From Candidatus Izemoplasmatales bacterium (GTDB lineage: Bacteria > Bacillota_I > Bacilli_A > Izemoplasmatales > Hujiaoplasmataceae): a DNA stretch of 64,000 nt. The notes beneath the pieces are model-generated. The model ran no database searches. It was given only the letters and a program-made list of their open reading frames with translations, and was not told where the DNA came from. Below are positions 40,884 to 50,156 of this stretch, piece after piece. The stretch is from contig JBAZNL010000002.1 of NCBI GenBank assembly GCA_041649275.1, positions 1-64,000 on the forward strand. The letters are read 5' to 3'. The translations under genes were made by a program, and so were the position numbers. Positions within the stretch are counted from its first letter, which is position 1. Every line of letters begins with the position of its first letter.

Positions 40884-42281
40884 TTGAGTACCGGGCACTT
40901 GCGCCTCTTCACCGCCGTCTGGGACGTCTTCAATGCGCCCCTTTTGGCGTTGATGCTGGCGCTCCTCGCGGTTTCAGCGTTCTTCTCGATGGCGGAGATG
41001 GCCTTCTCCGCCGTCGGCAAGGTGCGCCTGAAGACGCTCGTCGACCAGAACGCGCACGGTTCGAAGAAGGCGCTCTGGATCGCCGAGAACTTCGACCGCA
41101 CGCTGACCACGCTTCTGGTCGGCAACAACCTCGTCAACATCGCGAACACCTCGGTCGCGGTGGTGTTCTTCTCCTCGCTCTTCGCCTCGCTGCCGAATGC
41201 GACCACGGTCGTCTCGATCGTCAATACCGCGGCGATGACGATCATGATCCTGATCTTCGGCGAGATCCTGCCGAAGAGCGCGGCCAAGATGAATCCCGAG
41301 AAGATGTGTCTCCGCATCAGCGGCTTCCTCTATTTCCTGATCCGGGTCATGACGCCGATCACCTTCCCCTTCCGGAAGCTGAACAGCCGCGTCGTCCAGC
41401 GCCTCGACGCCGGCGGCGAGCAGAAGCCGACGGTGACCGAGGACGAACTCGAGACGATCATCGACACGATGGAAGAGGAAGGCTCGATCGACGGCGAGGA
41501 GGCGGACATGCTGCAGCGCGTCCTCGACCTCTCGGACATCACCGTCGAAGAGATCATGACGCCGCGCGTCGACATGGTCGCGATCGACATCGAGAAGACG
41601 GTCGAAGAGATCACCGATATGTTCATCAAGCACAAGTTCTCGCGGATGCCGGTCTACGACGGCAACTCCGACAACATCGTCGGCATCCTCTACGAGCGCG
41701 ACTTCTTCACCAAACTCATCAAGAACCGCACTTTCAACGTCAAGAAGATCCTCCGCAAGCCGCTCTTCGTGCCGGCGACCACCAAGGTCGACGCGCTCAT
41801 CGAACTGCTGCAGGGGGAGAACAACCACATGGCCGTCGTCGTCGACGAGTACGGCGGGGTGGACGGCATCGTGACGATGGAGGACGCCCTCGAGGAACTC
41901 GTCGGCGAAATCTACGACGAGCACGACGACGTCGAGAAGAACGTCGTCAAGCGCGACCAGAACACCTATGTGGTCGACGCCGACTTCGACCTCAAGCGCC
42001 TCTTCGAGGACCTCGAGCTTGGAACGCCTCCCGAAAGCGAGGCGACCTCGGTCGGCGGCTGGCTCTTCGAGCAGTTTCAGGACATCCCGGAGGTCGGAGA
42101 GAAGCTGGAATTCTCGCTGGCCGTGAACCAGCGTTACAACGATCTCTCCGAACTCGTCGGCGAGGACCTCGAGGTGCTCACCTTCGAAGTCCTCAAGGTC
42201 AAGCAGCGCCGGATCAAGTCGGTGCTCCTGAACGTGCGCGTCACGGGATCCAAGACGGCCGGCGATTCGGTCGCCGAATGA
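40884..42281 (+). CDS. CNNM/CorC-type membrane protein (hemolysin family, MpfA-like)
   Basis: 465 residues. N-terminal CNNM domain with three to four membrane segments (20-165) including FFSMAEMAFSAV and LLVGNNLVNIANTS. A CBS pair follows (about 215-335, with IMTPRVDMVAID and VDEYGGVDGIVTMEDALEE), then a CorC_HlyC C-terminal domain (about 350-440). Relatives mediate Mg2+ efflux or tolerance. The start is TTG 40884 with GAGGAG 10 nt upstream. It lies 22 nt after efp, probably co-transcribed. Confidence 0.92.
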   Translation: MSTGHLRLFTAVWDVFNAPLLALMLALLAVSAFFSMAEMAFSAVGKVRLKTLVDQNAHGSKKALWIAENFDRTLTTLLVGNNLVNIANTSVAVVFFSSLFASLPNATTVVSIVNTAAMTIMILIFGEILPKSAAKMNPEKMCLRISGFLYFLIRVMTPITFPFRKLNSRVVQRLDAGGEQKPTVTEDELETIIDTMEEEGSIDGEEADMLQRVLDLSDITVEEIMTPRVDMVAIDIEKTVEEITDMFIKHKFSRMPVYDGNSDNIVGILYERDFFTKLIKNRTFNVKKILRKPLFVPATTKVDALIELLQGENNHMAVVVDEYGGVDGIVTMEDALEELVGEIYDEHDDVEKNVVKRDQNTYVVDADFDLKRLFEDLELGTPPESEATSVGGWLFEQFQDIPEVGEKLEFSLAVNQRYNDLSELVGEDLEVLTFEVLKVKQRRIKSVLLNVRVTGSKTAGDSVAE

Positions 42282-42333
42282 CGAACCGCCGGGGATCGGA
42301 CGATCTCCGGCTTTGATTGAAAGGCGGTCCCCC

Positions 42334-43065
42334 ATGGAACGATTGCAGAAAGTCATCGCCGCCGCCGGCGTCGCATCGCGACGGGCGGCCGAAGAAATGA
42401 TCGCCGCGGGGCGCGTCGCCGTCAACGGCGTCGTCGTCACGCTGCCCGGCACCCAGGTCGAACCGACCGACGAGGTCGCGATCGACGGCGACGTGATCGG
42501 CCGCGAGGAGAAGGTGTATTACGTTCTCTACAAACCGCCCGGCGTGGTCTCGACGACCGACGACGACAAGAAGCGGAAGACCGTCGTCGATCTCATCGGC
42601 GCCAGGGAACGCATCTTTCCGATCGGACGCCTCGATTTCGACACGACCGGCGTCCTCCTCCTCACCAACGACGGCGACTTCAACAACGCCCTGATCCATC
42701 CGCGCTTCCACGTCGAGAAGGAATACCGCGTCAAGGTCGAGGGACTGATCCGCAAGGAGACCTCGACGAAACTCTGCCGCGGAATCGAGATCGACGGCGC
42801 GAAGACGGCGCCGGCGAAGATCTTCGACGTCCGATACGACGAGGACCGGGCTTCGAGCCATCTATCGATCGTGATCACCGAGGGCAAGTACCACCAGGTG
42901 AAGAAGATGTTCGCCGCGGTAGGGCATCCGGTCCTGAAACTGCGTCGCGAACGCTTCGGCACGATCACCTGCGAAGGGCTCAAACCGGGGGCCTGGAGGC
43001 GTCTGAAACCGCACGAAATCAAGCAGCTTTGGAATCTCAGCAGTTTCGGAAAAACGGAACGATGA
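42334..43065 (+). CDS. rluB: 23S rRNA pseudouridine synthase, RluB family
   Basis: 243 residues. An S4 RNA-binding domain (1-48, MERLQKVIAAAGVASRRAAE) is followed by the RsuA-type catalytic domain with YVLYKPPGVVSTTDD and the catalytic aspartate in GRLDFDTTGVLLLTNDG. ITEGKYHQVKKMFAAVGHPV is also typical. ATG 42334 is supported by AAAGGCGG. It sits before cmk, as in many Bacilli. Confidence 0.93.
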   Translation: MERLQKVIAAAGVASRRAAEEMIAAGRVAVNGVVVTLPGTQVEPTDEVAIDGDVIGREEKVYYVLYKPPGVVSTTDDDKKRKTVVDLIGARERIFPIGRLDFDTTGVLLLTNDGDFNNALIHPRFHVEKEYRVKVEGLIRKETSTKLCRGIEIDGAKTAPAKIFDVRYDEDRASSHLSIVITEGKYHQVKKMFAAVGHPVLKLRRERFGTITCEGLKPGAWRRLKPHEIKQLWNLSSFGKTER

Positions 43066-43102
43066 ATTTTGCATTTAGGGATGGAAAAGCCCGAAAATAT
43101 GA

Positions 43103-43108
43103 TATAAT
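43103..43108 (+). promoter_or_regulatory. -10 box of cmk-rpsA
   Basis: TATAAT in an AT-rich patch; -35 weak. The transcript start is near 43115. Confidence 0.55.
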
Positions 43109-43131
43109 ATGAAAAGTTGAGGAGCGATACG

Positions 43132-43818
43132 ATGAAACGACACGCGCTCGCGATCGACGGCCCGGCCGGTGCCGGCAAGTCGACGGTCGCCAAACTGCTC
43201 GCTGAACGCCTCGGTTACGTCTACATCGACACCGGTGCGATGTATCGCGCCGCAACGTACAAGGCCCTCCGGCTGCACGTCGAACTGTCGGATCCGGACG
43301 CCTTCGGCTTCCTCGCCGACACGACGATGGAATTCTGCGACGGGATCCTGTTCCTCGACGGCGAGAACGTCGGTCAGAGCATCCGCTCCGCCGCCGTCAC
43401 CGCAAGCGTCTCGGTCGTGGCCAGCCACATCCCGGTGCGCAACCAGCTCGTCGCCCTCCAGCAGCGGATCGCCCTCGCGGCGGACGTCGTGATGGACGGA
43501 CGCGACATCGGCACCGTGGTCCTGCCTGACGCCGACCTCAAGATCTTCATGACCGCGACGGTCGAAGAACGCGCCCGCCGCCGTCACGAGGAGAATCTGG
43601 CCAACGGCCGCGAATCGGACGTCCTGAAGATCCAGAAGGACATCGAGCGCCGCGACCGGATCGATTCCTCCAGGGCCTACAACCCGCTTCGGCAGGCGGA
43701 GGACGCGGTCTTCCTCGACACGTCGAACCTCGACATCAACGCCGTCGCCGACCGCATCTACGACATGTTCACGAGAATCACTTCGGGAGATAAAAAAGGA
43801 GAGAACCACAATGGATGA
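43132..43818 (+). CDS. cmk: Cytidylate kinase
   Basis: 228 residues. P-loop DGPAGAGKST, IDTGAMYRAAT, MDGRDIGTVVLPDADLKIF and the lid RRRHEENL/RRDRIDSSR. It phosphorylates CMP and dCMP. ATG 43132 follows GAGGAGCG. It overlaps rpsA by 8 bp, the classic cmk-rpsA pairing. Confidence 0.96.
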   Translation: MKRHALAIDGPAGAGKSTVAKLLAERLGYVYIDTGAMYRAATYKALRLHVELSDPDAFGFLADTTMEFCDGILFLDGENVGQSIRSAAVTASVSVVASHIPVRNQLVALQQRIALAADVVMDGRDIGTVVLPDADLKIFMTATVEERARRRHEENLANGRESDVLKIQKDIERRDRIDSSRAYNPLRQAEDAVFLDTSNLDINAVADRIYDMFTRITSGDKKGENHNG

Positions 43819-45247
43819 CAACAAGCAAATGACCATGGACATCAAGGAACTGCACGTCGGCGACGTCGTCGTCGGAAAGATTCTGAAAGTGGAGCCCAAT
43901 ACCGTCCTCGTCGACGTCGGTTTCGCGTTCGAAGGGACCATCTATAGAGATCACCTGACCACCAAGCCGATCAAGGACTGCGGTGAGATCGTCAAGGTCG
44001 GCGACGAGATCGAGGTCAAGGTCACGAAGATCAGCTTCGGCGACGACTCCAACATCCTCCTCCTGTCCCGTCTGGACGTCGAGAAGAAGGTCGCCTCGCA
44101 GGAGAAGATCGCGCAGCGCGAAGCCCACAAGGCGGAACTCGTCGTCGACGCCGACGTCGAGGTCAAGGTCCGCGAAGCCGTCAAGGGCGGCCTCCTCTGC
44201 AACTACTTCGGCATCGAGATCTTCGTTCCGGACTCGCTCGTCGAGATCAAGAACGTCGGTCCGGAAGGACTCGCGGAGATCAAACAGGGCCTCGTCGGCA
44301 CGAACGAGATCGTCAAGATCATCGAGATCCGCAATGAACGCGGCCGCGACAAGTTCATCGGCTCGCGCAAGCAGGTGCAGTACGGCCTCCTGAAGGCCAA
44401 GGAGAAGGAAGAGATCGCCAAGCTCCAGGTCGGCGACGTCGTCACCGGCACCGTCGAGCGCATCGTCGATTTCGGCGCCTTCATCAAGATCGGCGCCTTC
44501 ACCGAAGGCCTCTGCCATATCAGCGAACTCTCCCACTACCGCACCGCCAAGACGGAAGACGCCGTCAAGGTCGGCGACGTCGTCCAGGCGAAGGTCATCA
44601 AGCTCGCCGGCCGCAAGATCTCGCTCTCGCTCAAGGCACTCACCGACGATCCGTGGACCTCGTTCGTGAAGAACCACCATGTCGGCGAGAAGGTCGAAGG
44701 CACCATCTTCAAGAAGATGCAGTTCGGCATGCTCGTCGAGATCGAGAAGGAGATGCGCGGTTTCCTCTCCCGCTTCGACTACAGCTGGAATCCCTCGAAG
44801 AATCTCGCCGGCGAAGTCAAGGAAGGCGACAAGATCGAGCTCCAGATCACCAACATCGACCTTGAGAAGCGTCAGTTCTCGCTCTCCCGCAAGCATCTCG
44901 AGTACAACCCGTGGTCGGACGTCAAGGTCCGCCAGGGCGATCTCGTCTCCGGCACCGTGAAGGCGATCCAGGAGAAGGGCGCGCTCGTCGAAGTCCAGGG
45001 CATCGAAGCCTTCCTGCCGATCAGCGAACTCGCCGAAGAGCGCGTCGAGCGCGTCGAGAACGTCGTCAAGGTCGGCGACGTCCTCAACCTCGAAGTGCTC
45101 CAGTTCTTCCCGAAGGAATGGAAGTTCACGGTCTCCCTCAAGAAGGCCGTCTACAAATCGGACCGCAAGGAATTCGAAGCGCATCTGAACGAAAACGTCT
45201 CCGGCAACCAGTCGCTCGCCGACCTGTTCGCCAAGTTCAAGAAGTAG
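43811..45247 (+). CDS. rpsA: S1-domain protein (30S ribosomal protein S1 homologue)
   Basis: 478 residues with five to six S1 repeats. Clear ones begin at GDVVVGKILKVEPNTVLVDV (about 16), GDVVTGTVERIVDFGAFIKI (about 206), GEKVEGTIFKKMQFGMLVEI (about 290) and GDLVSGTVKAIQEKGALVEV (about 375). More diverged copies lie between. It binds mRNA, and in Firmicutes its ribosomal role is variable. GAGAACCACA precedes ATG 43811. Translational coupling to cmk is likely. Confidence 0.9.
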   Translation: MDDNKQMTMDIKELHVGDVVVGKILKVEPNTVLVDVGFAFEGTIYRDHLTTKPIKDCGEIVKVGDEIEVKVTKISFGDDSNILLLSRLDVEKKVASQEKIAQREAHKAELVVDADVEVKVREAVKGGLLCNYFGIEIFVPDSLVEIKNVGPEGLAEIKQGLVGTNEIVKIIEIRNERGRDKFIGSRKQVQYGLLKAKEKEEIAKLQVGDVVTGTVERIVDFGAFIKIGAFTEGLCHISELSHYRTAKTEDAVKVGDVVQAKVIKLAGRKISLSLKALTDDPWTSFVKNHHVGEKVEGTIFKKMQFGMLVEIEKEMRGFLSRFDYSWNPSKNLAGEVKEGDKIELQITNIDLEKRQFSLSRKHLEYNPWSDVKVRQGDLVSGTVKAIQEKGALVEVQGIEAFLPISELAEERVERVENVVKVGDVLNLEVLQFFPKEWKFTVSLKKAVYKSDRKEFEAHLNENVSGNQSLADLFAKFKK

Positions 45248-45283
45248 AATCCGTTTCCGGGTTTTCCAAAAAGGGTGATCTGC

Positions 45284-46591
45284 ATGCTGCCAACAGTGGC
45301 GATCGTCGGCCGACCGAACGTCGGCAAATCGACGCTTTTCAACCGCATCGTGGGCGACAGGATCTCCATCACCGACGATACGCCGGGCGTCACGCGCGAT
45401 CGCATCTATGCGAAGGCGACGTGGCTGACCCATCGCTTCAACATCATCGACACGGGGGGCATCGAAATCAGCGATGCGCCCTTTTTGGCTGAAATCAAGG
45501 CCCAGGCCGAGATCGCGATCGAAGAGGCCGACGTCGTCGTCTTCGTGACCGACGTCCAGAACGGGGTCCATCCCGACGACTATGTCGTGATGAAGATCCT
45601 GAACGGCTCGAAGAAGCCGGTCGTGGTCGCCGTGAACAAGGTCGACGACCGCCGCCTGCTGGAAGAGACCTACGATTTCTTCGAACTCGGGGCGGACGAC
45701 GTCGTCGCCGTCTCCTCGGCGCACGGCATCGGCGTCGGCGATCTGCTCGACAAGGTCGTCGAACGCTTCCCGGAGACGATCGAGGAACCGTATTCCGAGG
45801 ATACGACGAAGATCTGCGTGATCGGTCGCCCCAACGTCGGGAAATCCTCGCTCGTGAACGCGATCCTCGGATCGGATCGGGTGATCGTCTCGCCGATCGA
45901 GGGCACGACCACCGATTCGATCGACACCGAGTTCGTCAAGGACGGCGAGAAGTACGTCGTCATCGACACGGCCGGCCTGCGCAAGCGCGGGAAGATCTTC
46001 GAATCGGTCGAGAAGTACAGCGCCCTTCGGGCGATGCAGGCGATCGAACGTTCCGACATCGCGCTCGTCGTGATCGACGCCGTCGTCGGCATCCAGGAAC
46101 AGGACAAGCACGTCGCCGGCTTCGCGCTCGACAGCGGGAAGGCGATGATCCTCGTCGTGAACAAGTGGGACGCCGTCGAGAAGGACGACCGCACGATGGA
46201 GGAATGGACCAAGGTCATGCGCACCGAATTCCAGTTCCTGTCGTACATTCCGATCGTCTTCCTGTCCGCGAAGAAGAAGACCCGCGTCCATCTCCTCTTC
46301 CCCGCGATCCGTCGCGTCGCCGAGAACTTCGCCCGCCGCGTCTCGACATCGGTGATGAACGAGGTCGTCTCCGACGCGATGGCGATGTTCCCGCCGCATG
46401 AACACAACCAGGTCAAGCTGCGCGTCTACTACGCCACCCAGGTCGCGGTCAAGTGCCCCACCTTCGTCCTCTTCGTGAACGACACGGAAGCGCTCCATTT
46501 CAGTTACCGCCGATATTTGGAAAACCGAATCCGTGAAGCGTTCGATTTTGAGGGAACCCCGATCAAATTGATCCTGCGTCGACGCGAATAG
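45284..46591 (+). CDS. der: Ribosome assembly GTPase Der (EngA)
   Basis: 435 residues with two tandem GTPase domains. G1 motifs are GRPNVGKST (about 7-15) and GRPNVGKSS (about 184). G3 motifs are DTGGIE and DTAGLRKRGK, and G4 motifs are NKVD and NKWD. A KH-like C-terminal domain follows. It is essential for 50S maturation. ATG 45284 is chosen because AAGGGTG, containing the GTG at 45275, is its ribosome-binding site. The last 100 codons become A/T-richer toward the 3' end. Confidence 0.97.
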   Translation: MLPTVAIVGRPNVGKSTLFNRIVGDRISITDDTPGVTRDRIYAKATWLTHRFNIIDTGGIEISDAPFLAEIKAQAEIAIEEADVVVFVTDVQNGVHPDDYVVMKILNGSKKPVVVAVNKVDDRRLLEETYDFFELGADDVVAVSSAHGIGVGDLLDKVVERFPETIEEPYSEDTTKICVIGRPNVGKSSLVNAILGSDRVIVSPIEGTTTDSIDTEFVKDGEKYVVIDTAGLRKRGKIFESVEKYSALRAMQAIERSDIALVVIDAVVGIQEQDKHVAGFALDSGKAMILVVNKWDAVEKDDRTMEEWTKVMRTEFQFLSYIPIVFLSAKKKTRVHLLFPAIRRVAENFARRVSTSVMNEVVSDAMAMFPPHEHNQVKLRVYYATQVAVKCPTFVLFVNDTEALHFSYRRYLENRIREAFDFEGTPIKLILRRRE

Positions 46592-46632
46592 GCGAATTTG
46601 GGCGGAATTTGGAGAAAATATCTGCGAATGGC

Positions 46633-46661
46633 TTGCAATTTGCGCACACCGAATCTATAAT
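46633..46661 (+). promoter_or_regulatory. hup promoter
   Basis: TTGCAA (46633-46638), 17 nt, TATAAT (46656-46661). Confidence 0.78.
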
Positions 46662-46693
46662 GAAACCAAAGATACGAAGGAGGAATCGAATTC

Positions 46694-46966
46694 ATGAACA
46701 AATCCGAATTAGTCGCACGCATCGCCGAATTGTCCGATCTGACCAAGAAGGACGCGGAACAGGCCCTGAACTCGACGGTCCTGGCCATCCAGGAAGCTCT
46801 CGTCAAGGGTGAAAAGGTGATTCTCACCGGCTTCGGAACCTTCGAAGTCAAGGAACGCAAGGCCCGCGCCGGACACGATCCCCGCACCGGCAAGATCATC
46901 GACATCCCCCGTCTGAAAGCGCCGACCTTCAAGTCCGGCAAGGTTCTCAAGGAACAGGTTCGCTGA
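46694..46966 (+). CDS. hup: DNA-binding protein HU
   Basis: 90 residues, the exact family size. Dimerisation helices MNKSELVARIAELSDLTKKD, GFGTFEVKERKARAGHDPRTG with the DNA-arm region, and a PTFKSGKVLKEQV C-terminus. It bends and compacts DNA. GAAGGAGGA precedes ATG 46694, as expected for an abundant protein. Confidence 0.97.
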   Translation: MNKSELVARIAELSDLTKKDAEQALNSTVLAIQEALVKGEKVILTGFGTFEVKERKARAGHDPRTGKIIDIPRLKAPTFKSGKVLKEQVR

Positions 46967-46973
46967 ATCAATC

Positions 46974-47003
46974 AAAAAGTCGACCGGCAAGGTCGACTTT
47001 TTT
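46974..47003. terminator. Bidirectional terminator between hup and the CPBP protease gene
   Basis: AAAAAGTCGACC/GGTCGACTTTTT with a 5-nt loop. Both flanking genes converge on it. Confidence 0.9.
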
Positions 47004-47015
47004 CATGGAATCGGA

Positions 47016-48134
47016 TCAGAACGCGCCGTAGATCGCCGCGACGTAGATCAGGAAGGAAACGAGGTTGTTCAGGAAATGGACCCCGATCGTGACGTAGACG
47101 TTCTTTCCGGAGATCCAGTAGACGTAGCCGAAGACGAATCCCATCATGACGTAGGGGATCGACTGCAGGTAGTCGCCGGCGGCGACGACGTGCATCAGTC
47201 CGAAGACGAGACCGGAGGCGACGATCGGGACGACCGGACCGAATCGCTTCGGGAACAGTCCGAAGAAAACCTTGCGGAAGATCGTCTCCTCGATGATCGG
47301 GGTGAAGACGCAGAGGGTGAGGAACAGGGCGACGAGCACGAGGGCGTCGGGCTTGAACATCGAGGCGATCGCCGATTCGTTCTCGGATCCGCTCGAGATC
47401 CCGAGCCAATCCATCGCGAGGGTCGACAGGATCAGGACGAGGTAGACCTGGACCTCCCCCATCACGATATGGCCCACCATCGACTTCCAGCTCTTCCGGA
47501 AGCGACGCCAGCGGTCGGCCAGGTGGAGGCGGTCGATCAGGAGGAAGGCGACCGCGATGGCGAAGCCGTGGATCGCGTTCACGACGAGATAGAAGGTCGA
47601 GGACATGTCGAATCCGTATTCGCGGACGACCGAGGCGACCTCGGTCTCGAAGTAGAGCGTGTCGACGACCACGAGCCCTCCGCCGCTCTCGACCTCGTCC
47701 TCGCTGTAGGACGATTTCCCGAGGATTTTCCCTTCGCGGTCGAGGAACGTATAGTCGACGTAGATGCTGCCGAGGGAAAAGGAATTCCGATTCTCGTAGC
47801 GGCCGACGATCGTGACGGCATACGGGAAGCCTTCGTAGAGATCGCTTTCGACATGGGACGAGGTGATGCCGATCTCGACGATGTTCGCCGTGATCGACTC
47901 GATCTCGGGATAGCGGGCCATGAAGATGCCGTACATCGCCACGTTGACCAGGACGAGCCCGAGCACGTAGACGACGATCAGCATGAGGTTGGTTCGACGC
48001 GTCTTGAACAGGTCGTCGAGCGGATCGGAGGAATCGACCGGAGCGGGTTCGGGAGAGCCCGGCAGGGCGGGTTCGGATGCGGCGGGCGCCGGCGTCCGGG
48101 CGTTCTTGAACAGGTCTTCGTAGGGGTTGGGCAT
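47016..48134 (-). CDS. CPBP-family intramembrane metalloprotease
   Basis: 372 residues. A cytoplasmic N-terminal stretch rich in Pro and Asp (1-48), a first membrane helix (51-73), then an unusual extracytoplasmic insert of about 90 residues (about 78-170, including ENRNSFSLGSIYVDYTFLDR). The membrane Abi/CPBP core follows with EETIFRKVFFG (EExxxR), FGLMHVVAAG and VHFLNNLVS supplying the catalytic Glu and His. Members cleave prenylated or membrane substrates, or confer bacteriocin immunity. ATG 48134 follows GGAGGACCACC. The large external insert is not usual in short CPBP proteins and may recognise a ligand. Confidence 0.85.
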   Translation of the reverse strand: MPNPYEDLFKNARTPAPAASEPALPGSPEPAPVDSSDPLDDLFKTRRTNLMLIVVYVLGLVLVNVAMYGIFMARYPEIESITANIVEIGITSSHVESDLYEGFPYAVTIVGRYENRNSFSLGSIYVDYTFLDREGKILGKSSYSEDEVESGGGLVVVDTLYFETEVASVVREYGFDMSSTFYLVVNAIHGFAIAVAFLLIDRLHLADRWRRFRKSWKSMVGHIVMGEVQVYLVLILSTLAMDWLGISSGSENESAIASMFKPDALVLVALFLTLCVFTPIIEETIFRKVFFGLFPKRFGPVVPIVASGLVFGLMHVVAAGDYLQSIPYVMMGFVFGYVYWISGKNVYVTIGVHFLNNLVSFLIYVAAIYGAF

Positions 48135-48166
48135 GGTGGTCCTCCGCTTCGTGGCTTTCACCCATC

Positions 48167-48195
48167 ATTATACCGCATGCGCGCGCTTCATGAAA
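48167..48195 (-). promoter_or_regulatory. Probable promoter of the CPBP gene
   Basis: Minus-strand TTTCAT (48195-48190), 17 nt, TATAAT (48172-48167). Confidence 0.55.
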
Positions 48196-48223
48196 GGAAA
48201 ATTCGCGGTTGCGCGTTCCGGAT

Positions 48224-48251
48224 TTGACTTTCCGCGTAAAAAGGGTATAAT
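48224..48251 (+). promoter_or_regulatory. ktrA promoter
   Basis: TTGACT (48224-48229), 16 nt, TATAAT (48246-48251). Confidence 0.8.
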
Positions 48252-48280
48252 GATGACAGAACGGAAACGGGTGATCCCAT

Positions 48281-48946
48281 ATGACCAAAAAGACTTTTGC
48301 CGTCATCGGCGTCGGGCGCTTCGGCCTCGCGCTCATCGAAGAACTCTCCAACCTCGGCGCCGACGTGCTCGTCATCGACCGCAACATCGACAAGATCGAC
48401 AAGGTCGCCAAAATCGTGACCAATGCCGTCTGTCTCGACTCGACCGACGTCGACGCCCTCCGCGAGGTCGGCATCGCCAACTACGACACGGTCGTCGTCG
48501 CGACCGGCATCAACGTCGACAACTCGATCATGACGACGCTGATTCTGAAGGACCTCGGCATCAAGGACGTCTACGTCAAGGTGCAGAGCGAGTACCACGC
48601 GCGCGTCGTCGAGAAACTCGGCGTCGACCAGGACCACCTCATCTGGCCGGAGCAGTCCACCGGTCGCAGGATCGCGAAGATCCTGGTCTCGGGCAACTTC
48701 CTCGAATTCATCGAACTCGACCAGCAGTACAGTTTCGTCACCGTCACCGCCGCCCGGAAGATCCTCGGCAAGCATCTCCTCGAACTCGAGATCCGTTCGC
48801 GCTTCGGCGTCAACATCGTCGCCGTCCGTCGCAACGACAAGATCATGATTCCGAGCTCGACGACGCCGTTTGAGACCAATGACGAGGTCCTCCTCGTCGG
48901 ATCGAACGCAAACATCGAGAAATTCATCCAGTGGCTGAACAAATGA
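48281..48946 (+). CDS. ktrA: Potassium uptake regulator KtrA/TrkA-N type
   Basis: 221 residues. RCK_N Rossmann domain (1-135) with GVGRFG (10-15) and the ribose-binding acid in VIDRN. An RCK_C domain follows (about 140-221, FETNDEVLLVGSNANIEKF). It forms the cytoplasmic gating ring on a KtrB channel, which is not encoded in this window. It stands alone between its own promoter and terminator. There is no c-di-AMP ydaO/kimA riboswitch in the roughly 25-nt leader. Confidence 0.92.
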   Translation: MTKKTFAVIGVGRFGLALIEELSNLGADVLVIDRNIDKIDKVAKIVTNAVCLDSTDVDALREVGIANYDTVVVATGINVDNSIMTTLILKDLGIKDVYVKVQSEYHARVVEKLGVDQDHLIWPEQSTGRRIAKILVSGNFLEFIELDQQYSFVTVTAARKILGKHLLELEIRSRFGVNIVAVRRNDKIMIPSSTTPFETNDEVLLVGSNANIEKFIQWLNK

Positions 48947-48969
48947 AGACCGGAAACGGTCTTTTTTTG
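48946..48969 (+). terminator. Terminator after ktrA
   Basis: AAGACCG/CGGTCTT with a GAAA tetraloop and T7, overlapping the stop codon. Confidence 0.9.
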
Positions 48970-49002
48970 TCGGTTTCGGTGAAAACGTCGCCGTCCTCAT
49001 GG

Positions 49003-49008
49003 TATACT
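49003..49008 (+). promoter_or_regulatory. -10 box of the rdgB operon
   Basis: TATACT with a weak -35, followed by GAAGGGGGA before ATG 49047. Confidence 0.45.
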
Positions 49009-49046
49009 AATCATGGAATCGGATGCCGAAGAAGGGGGATGCGCCC

Positions 49047-49634
49047 ATGTGCAAGGTCGTCGTCGCGACGCGCAATCGCGGAAAGGTCGTCGAATACGGG
49101 GAACTGTTCGCACCCTACGGTCTGTCCGTCGGCTCGCTCCTCGACCATCCCGAACTGCCCGACGTCGAGGAGACCGGATCGACCTTCGCCGATAACGCGC
49201 TCCTCAAGGCGTCGGCCTGCTTCGCCGCGTTCGGCGGCCTGTGCGTCGCCGACGACTCGGGGCTCGAGGTCGTCGCCCTCGGCGGCGCTCCCGGGGTGCG
49301 CTCCCAGCGCTATTCCGCCGAAGGCACCGCCGCGGCCAACAACGCGAAGCTGCTGGCGGCGCTTGCGGGCGTCGCCGACCGCCGCGCCCGCTTCGTCTGC
49401 ACGATCGCGGTGATCCGGCCGGACGGACAGAGCCGTCTCTACGTCGGCGCGCTCGAAGGAAGGATCGCGACCGCTCCGCGCGGCTCCGGCGGCTTCGGCT
49501 ACGACCCGCTCTTCCTCGTCCCGGAATCGGGGTGCACGGTCGCCGAGATGGAACCCGGGGTCAAGAACGAGATCAGCCATCGCGGCCGCGCGTTCATGGC
49601 GATGATGGCGGATCGGGACTGGTGGACGCGATGA
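49047..49634 (+). CDS. rdgB: XTP/dITP pyrophosphatase (RdgB/HAM1)
   Basis: 195 residues. VVVATRNRGKVVEY substrate motif, EETGSTFADNALLKA, VADDSGLEVVALGGAPGV with the catalytic acids, and GSGGFGYDPLFLVPE. It removes deaminated purine nucleotides from the pool. The start at 49047 follows GAAGGGGGA. The ATGA overlap couples it to the following phosphoesterase gene, a pair common in Firmicutes. Confidence 0.95.
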   Translation: MCKVVVATRNRGKVVEYGELFAPYGLSVGSLLDHPELPDVEETGSTFADNALLKASACFAAFGGLCVADDSGLEVVALGGAPGVRSQRYSAEGTAAANNAKLLAALAGVADRRARFVCTIAVIRPDGQSRLYVGALEGRIATAPRGSGGFGYDPLFLVPESGCTVAEMEPGVKNEISHRGRAFMAMMADRDWWTR

Positions 49635-50152
49635 AGATCGTCCTGTTCTCCGACAACCATCGCGACCGGCAGTCGGTTGAACGCATCGTGTCTCTCCATC
49701 GCGACGCCGACCGGATCGTCTCGCTCGGCGATTCGGAGATGCGCGAGGACGAACTTTCCGCCCTCGGGATCTACGGCGTCAGGGGCAACTATCCGTTCGA
49801 ACCGGATTTCCCCGAAGAACTCACGACCGTCTTCGAGGGATGGAAGACGTTTCTCTGCCACGGTCACCGCTATGGCGTGAAGAGCGGGCTGTACTGGCTC
49901 GCCGAACGCACCCGGGCGGAGGCATGCGACCTCGTCTGCTTCGGCCACACGCACGCCCCCTTCCTCGAGGACCGGGACGGCGTCGTCTTCCTCAATCCCG
50001 GATCCGCGGCGCGACCGCGGTCGGGCGCGGGAGCGACCTACGCCGTCGTCGTCGTGACCGAGACGACCCTGACGGCCGCGATCCGCGACCTCGACGACGA
50101 CCGGGCGGTCCGCACCCTATCCAAACGCAAGCAAGATTCCTTCCGGAGGTGA
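49631..50152 (+). CDS. YfcE/MJ0936-type metallophosphoesterase
   Basis: 173 residues. The calcineurin-like metal ligands are in order: FSDNHRD (Asp, His), SLGDSEM (Asp), RGNYPF (Asn), CHGHRYG (His) and CFGHTHAPF (His-x-His), with LNPGS afterwards. It is a cytoplasmic phosphodiesterase of uncertain substrate. It is coupled by ATGA to rdgB, and 4 nt separate it from the next large gene, whose ribosome-binding site lies in its last codons. Confidence 0.92.
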   Translation: MKIVLFSDNHRDRQSVERIVSLHRDADRIVSLGDSEMREDELSALGIYGVRGNYPFEPDFPEELTTVFEGWKTFLCHGHRYGVKSGLYWLAERTRAEACDLVCFGHTHAPFLEDRDGVVFLNPGSAARPRSGAGATYAVVVVTETTLTAAIRDLDDDRAVRTLSKRKQDSFRR

Positions 50153-50156
50153 GCCG

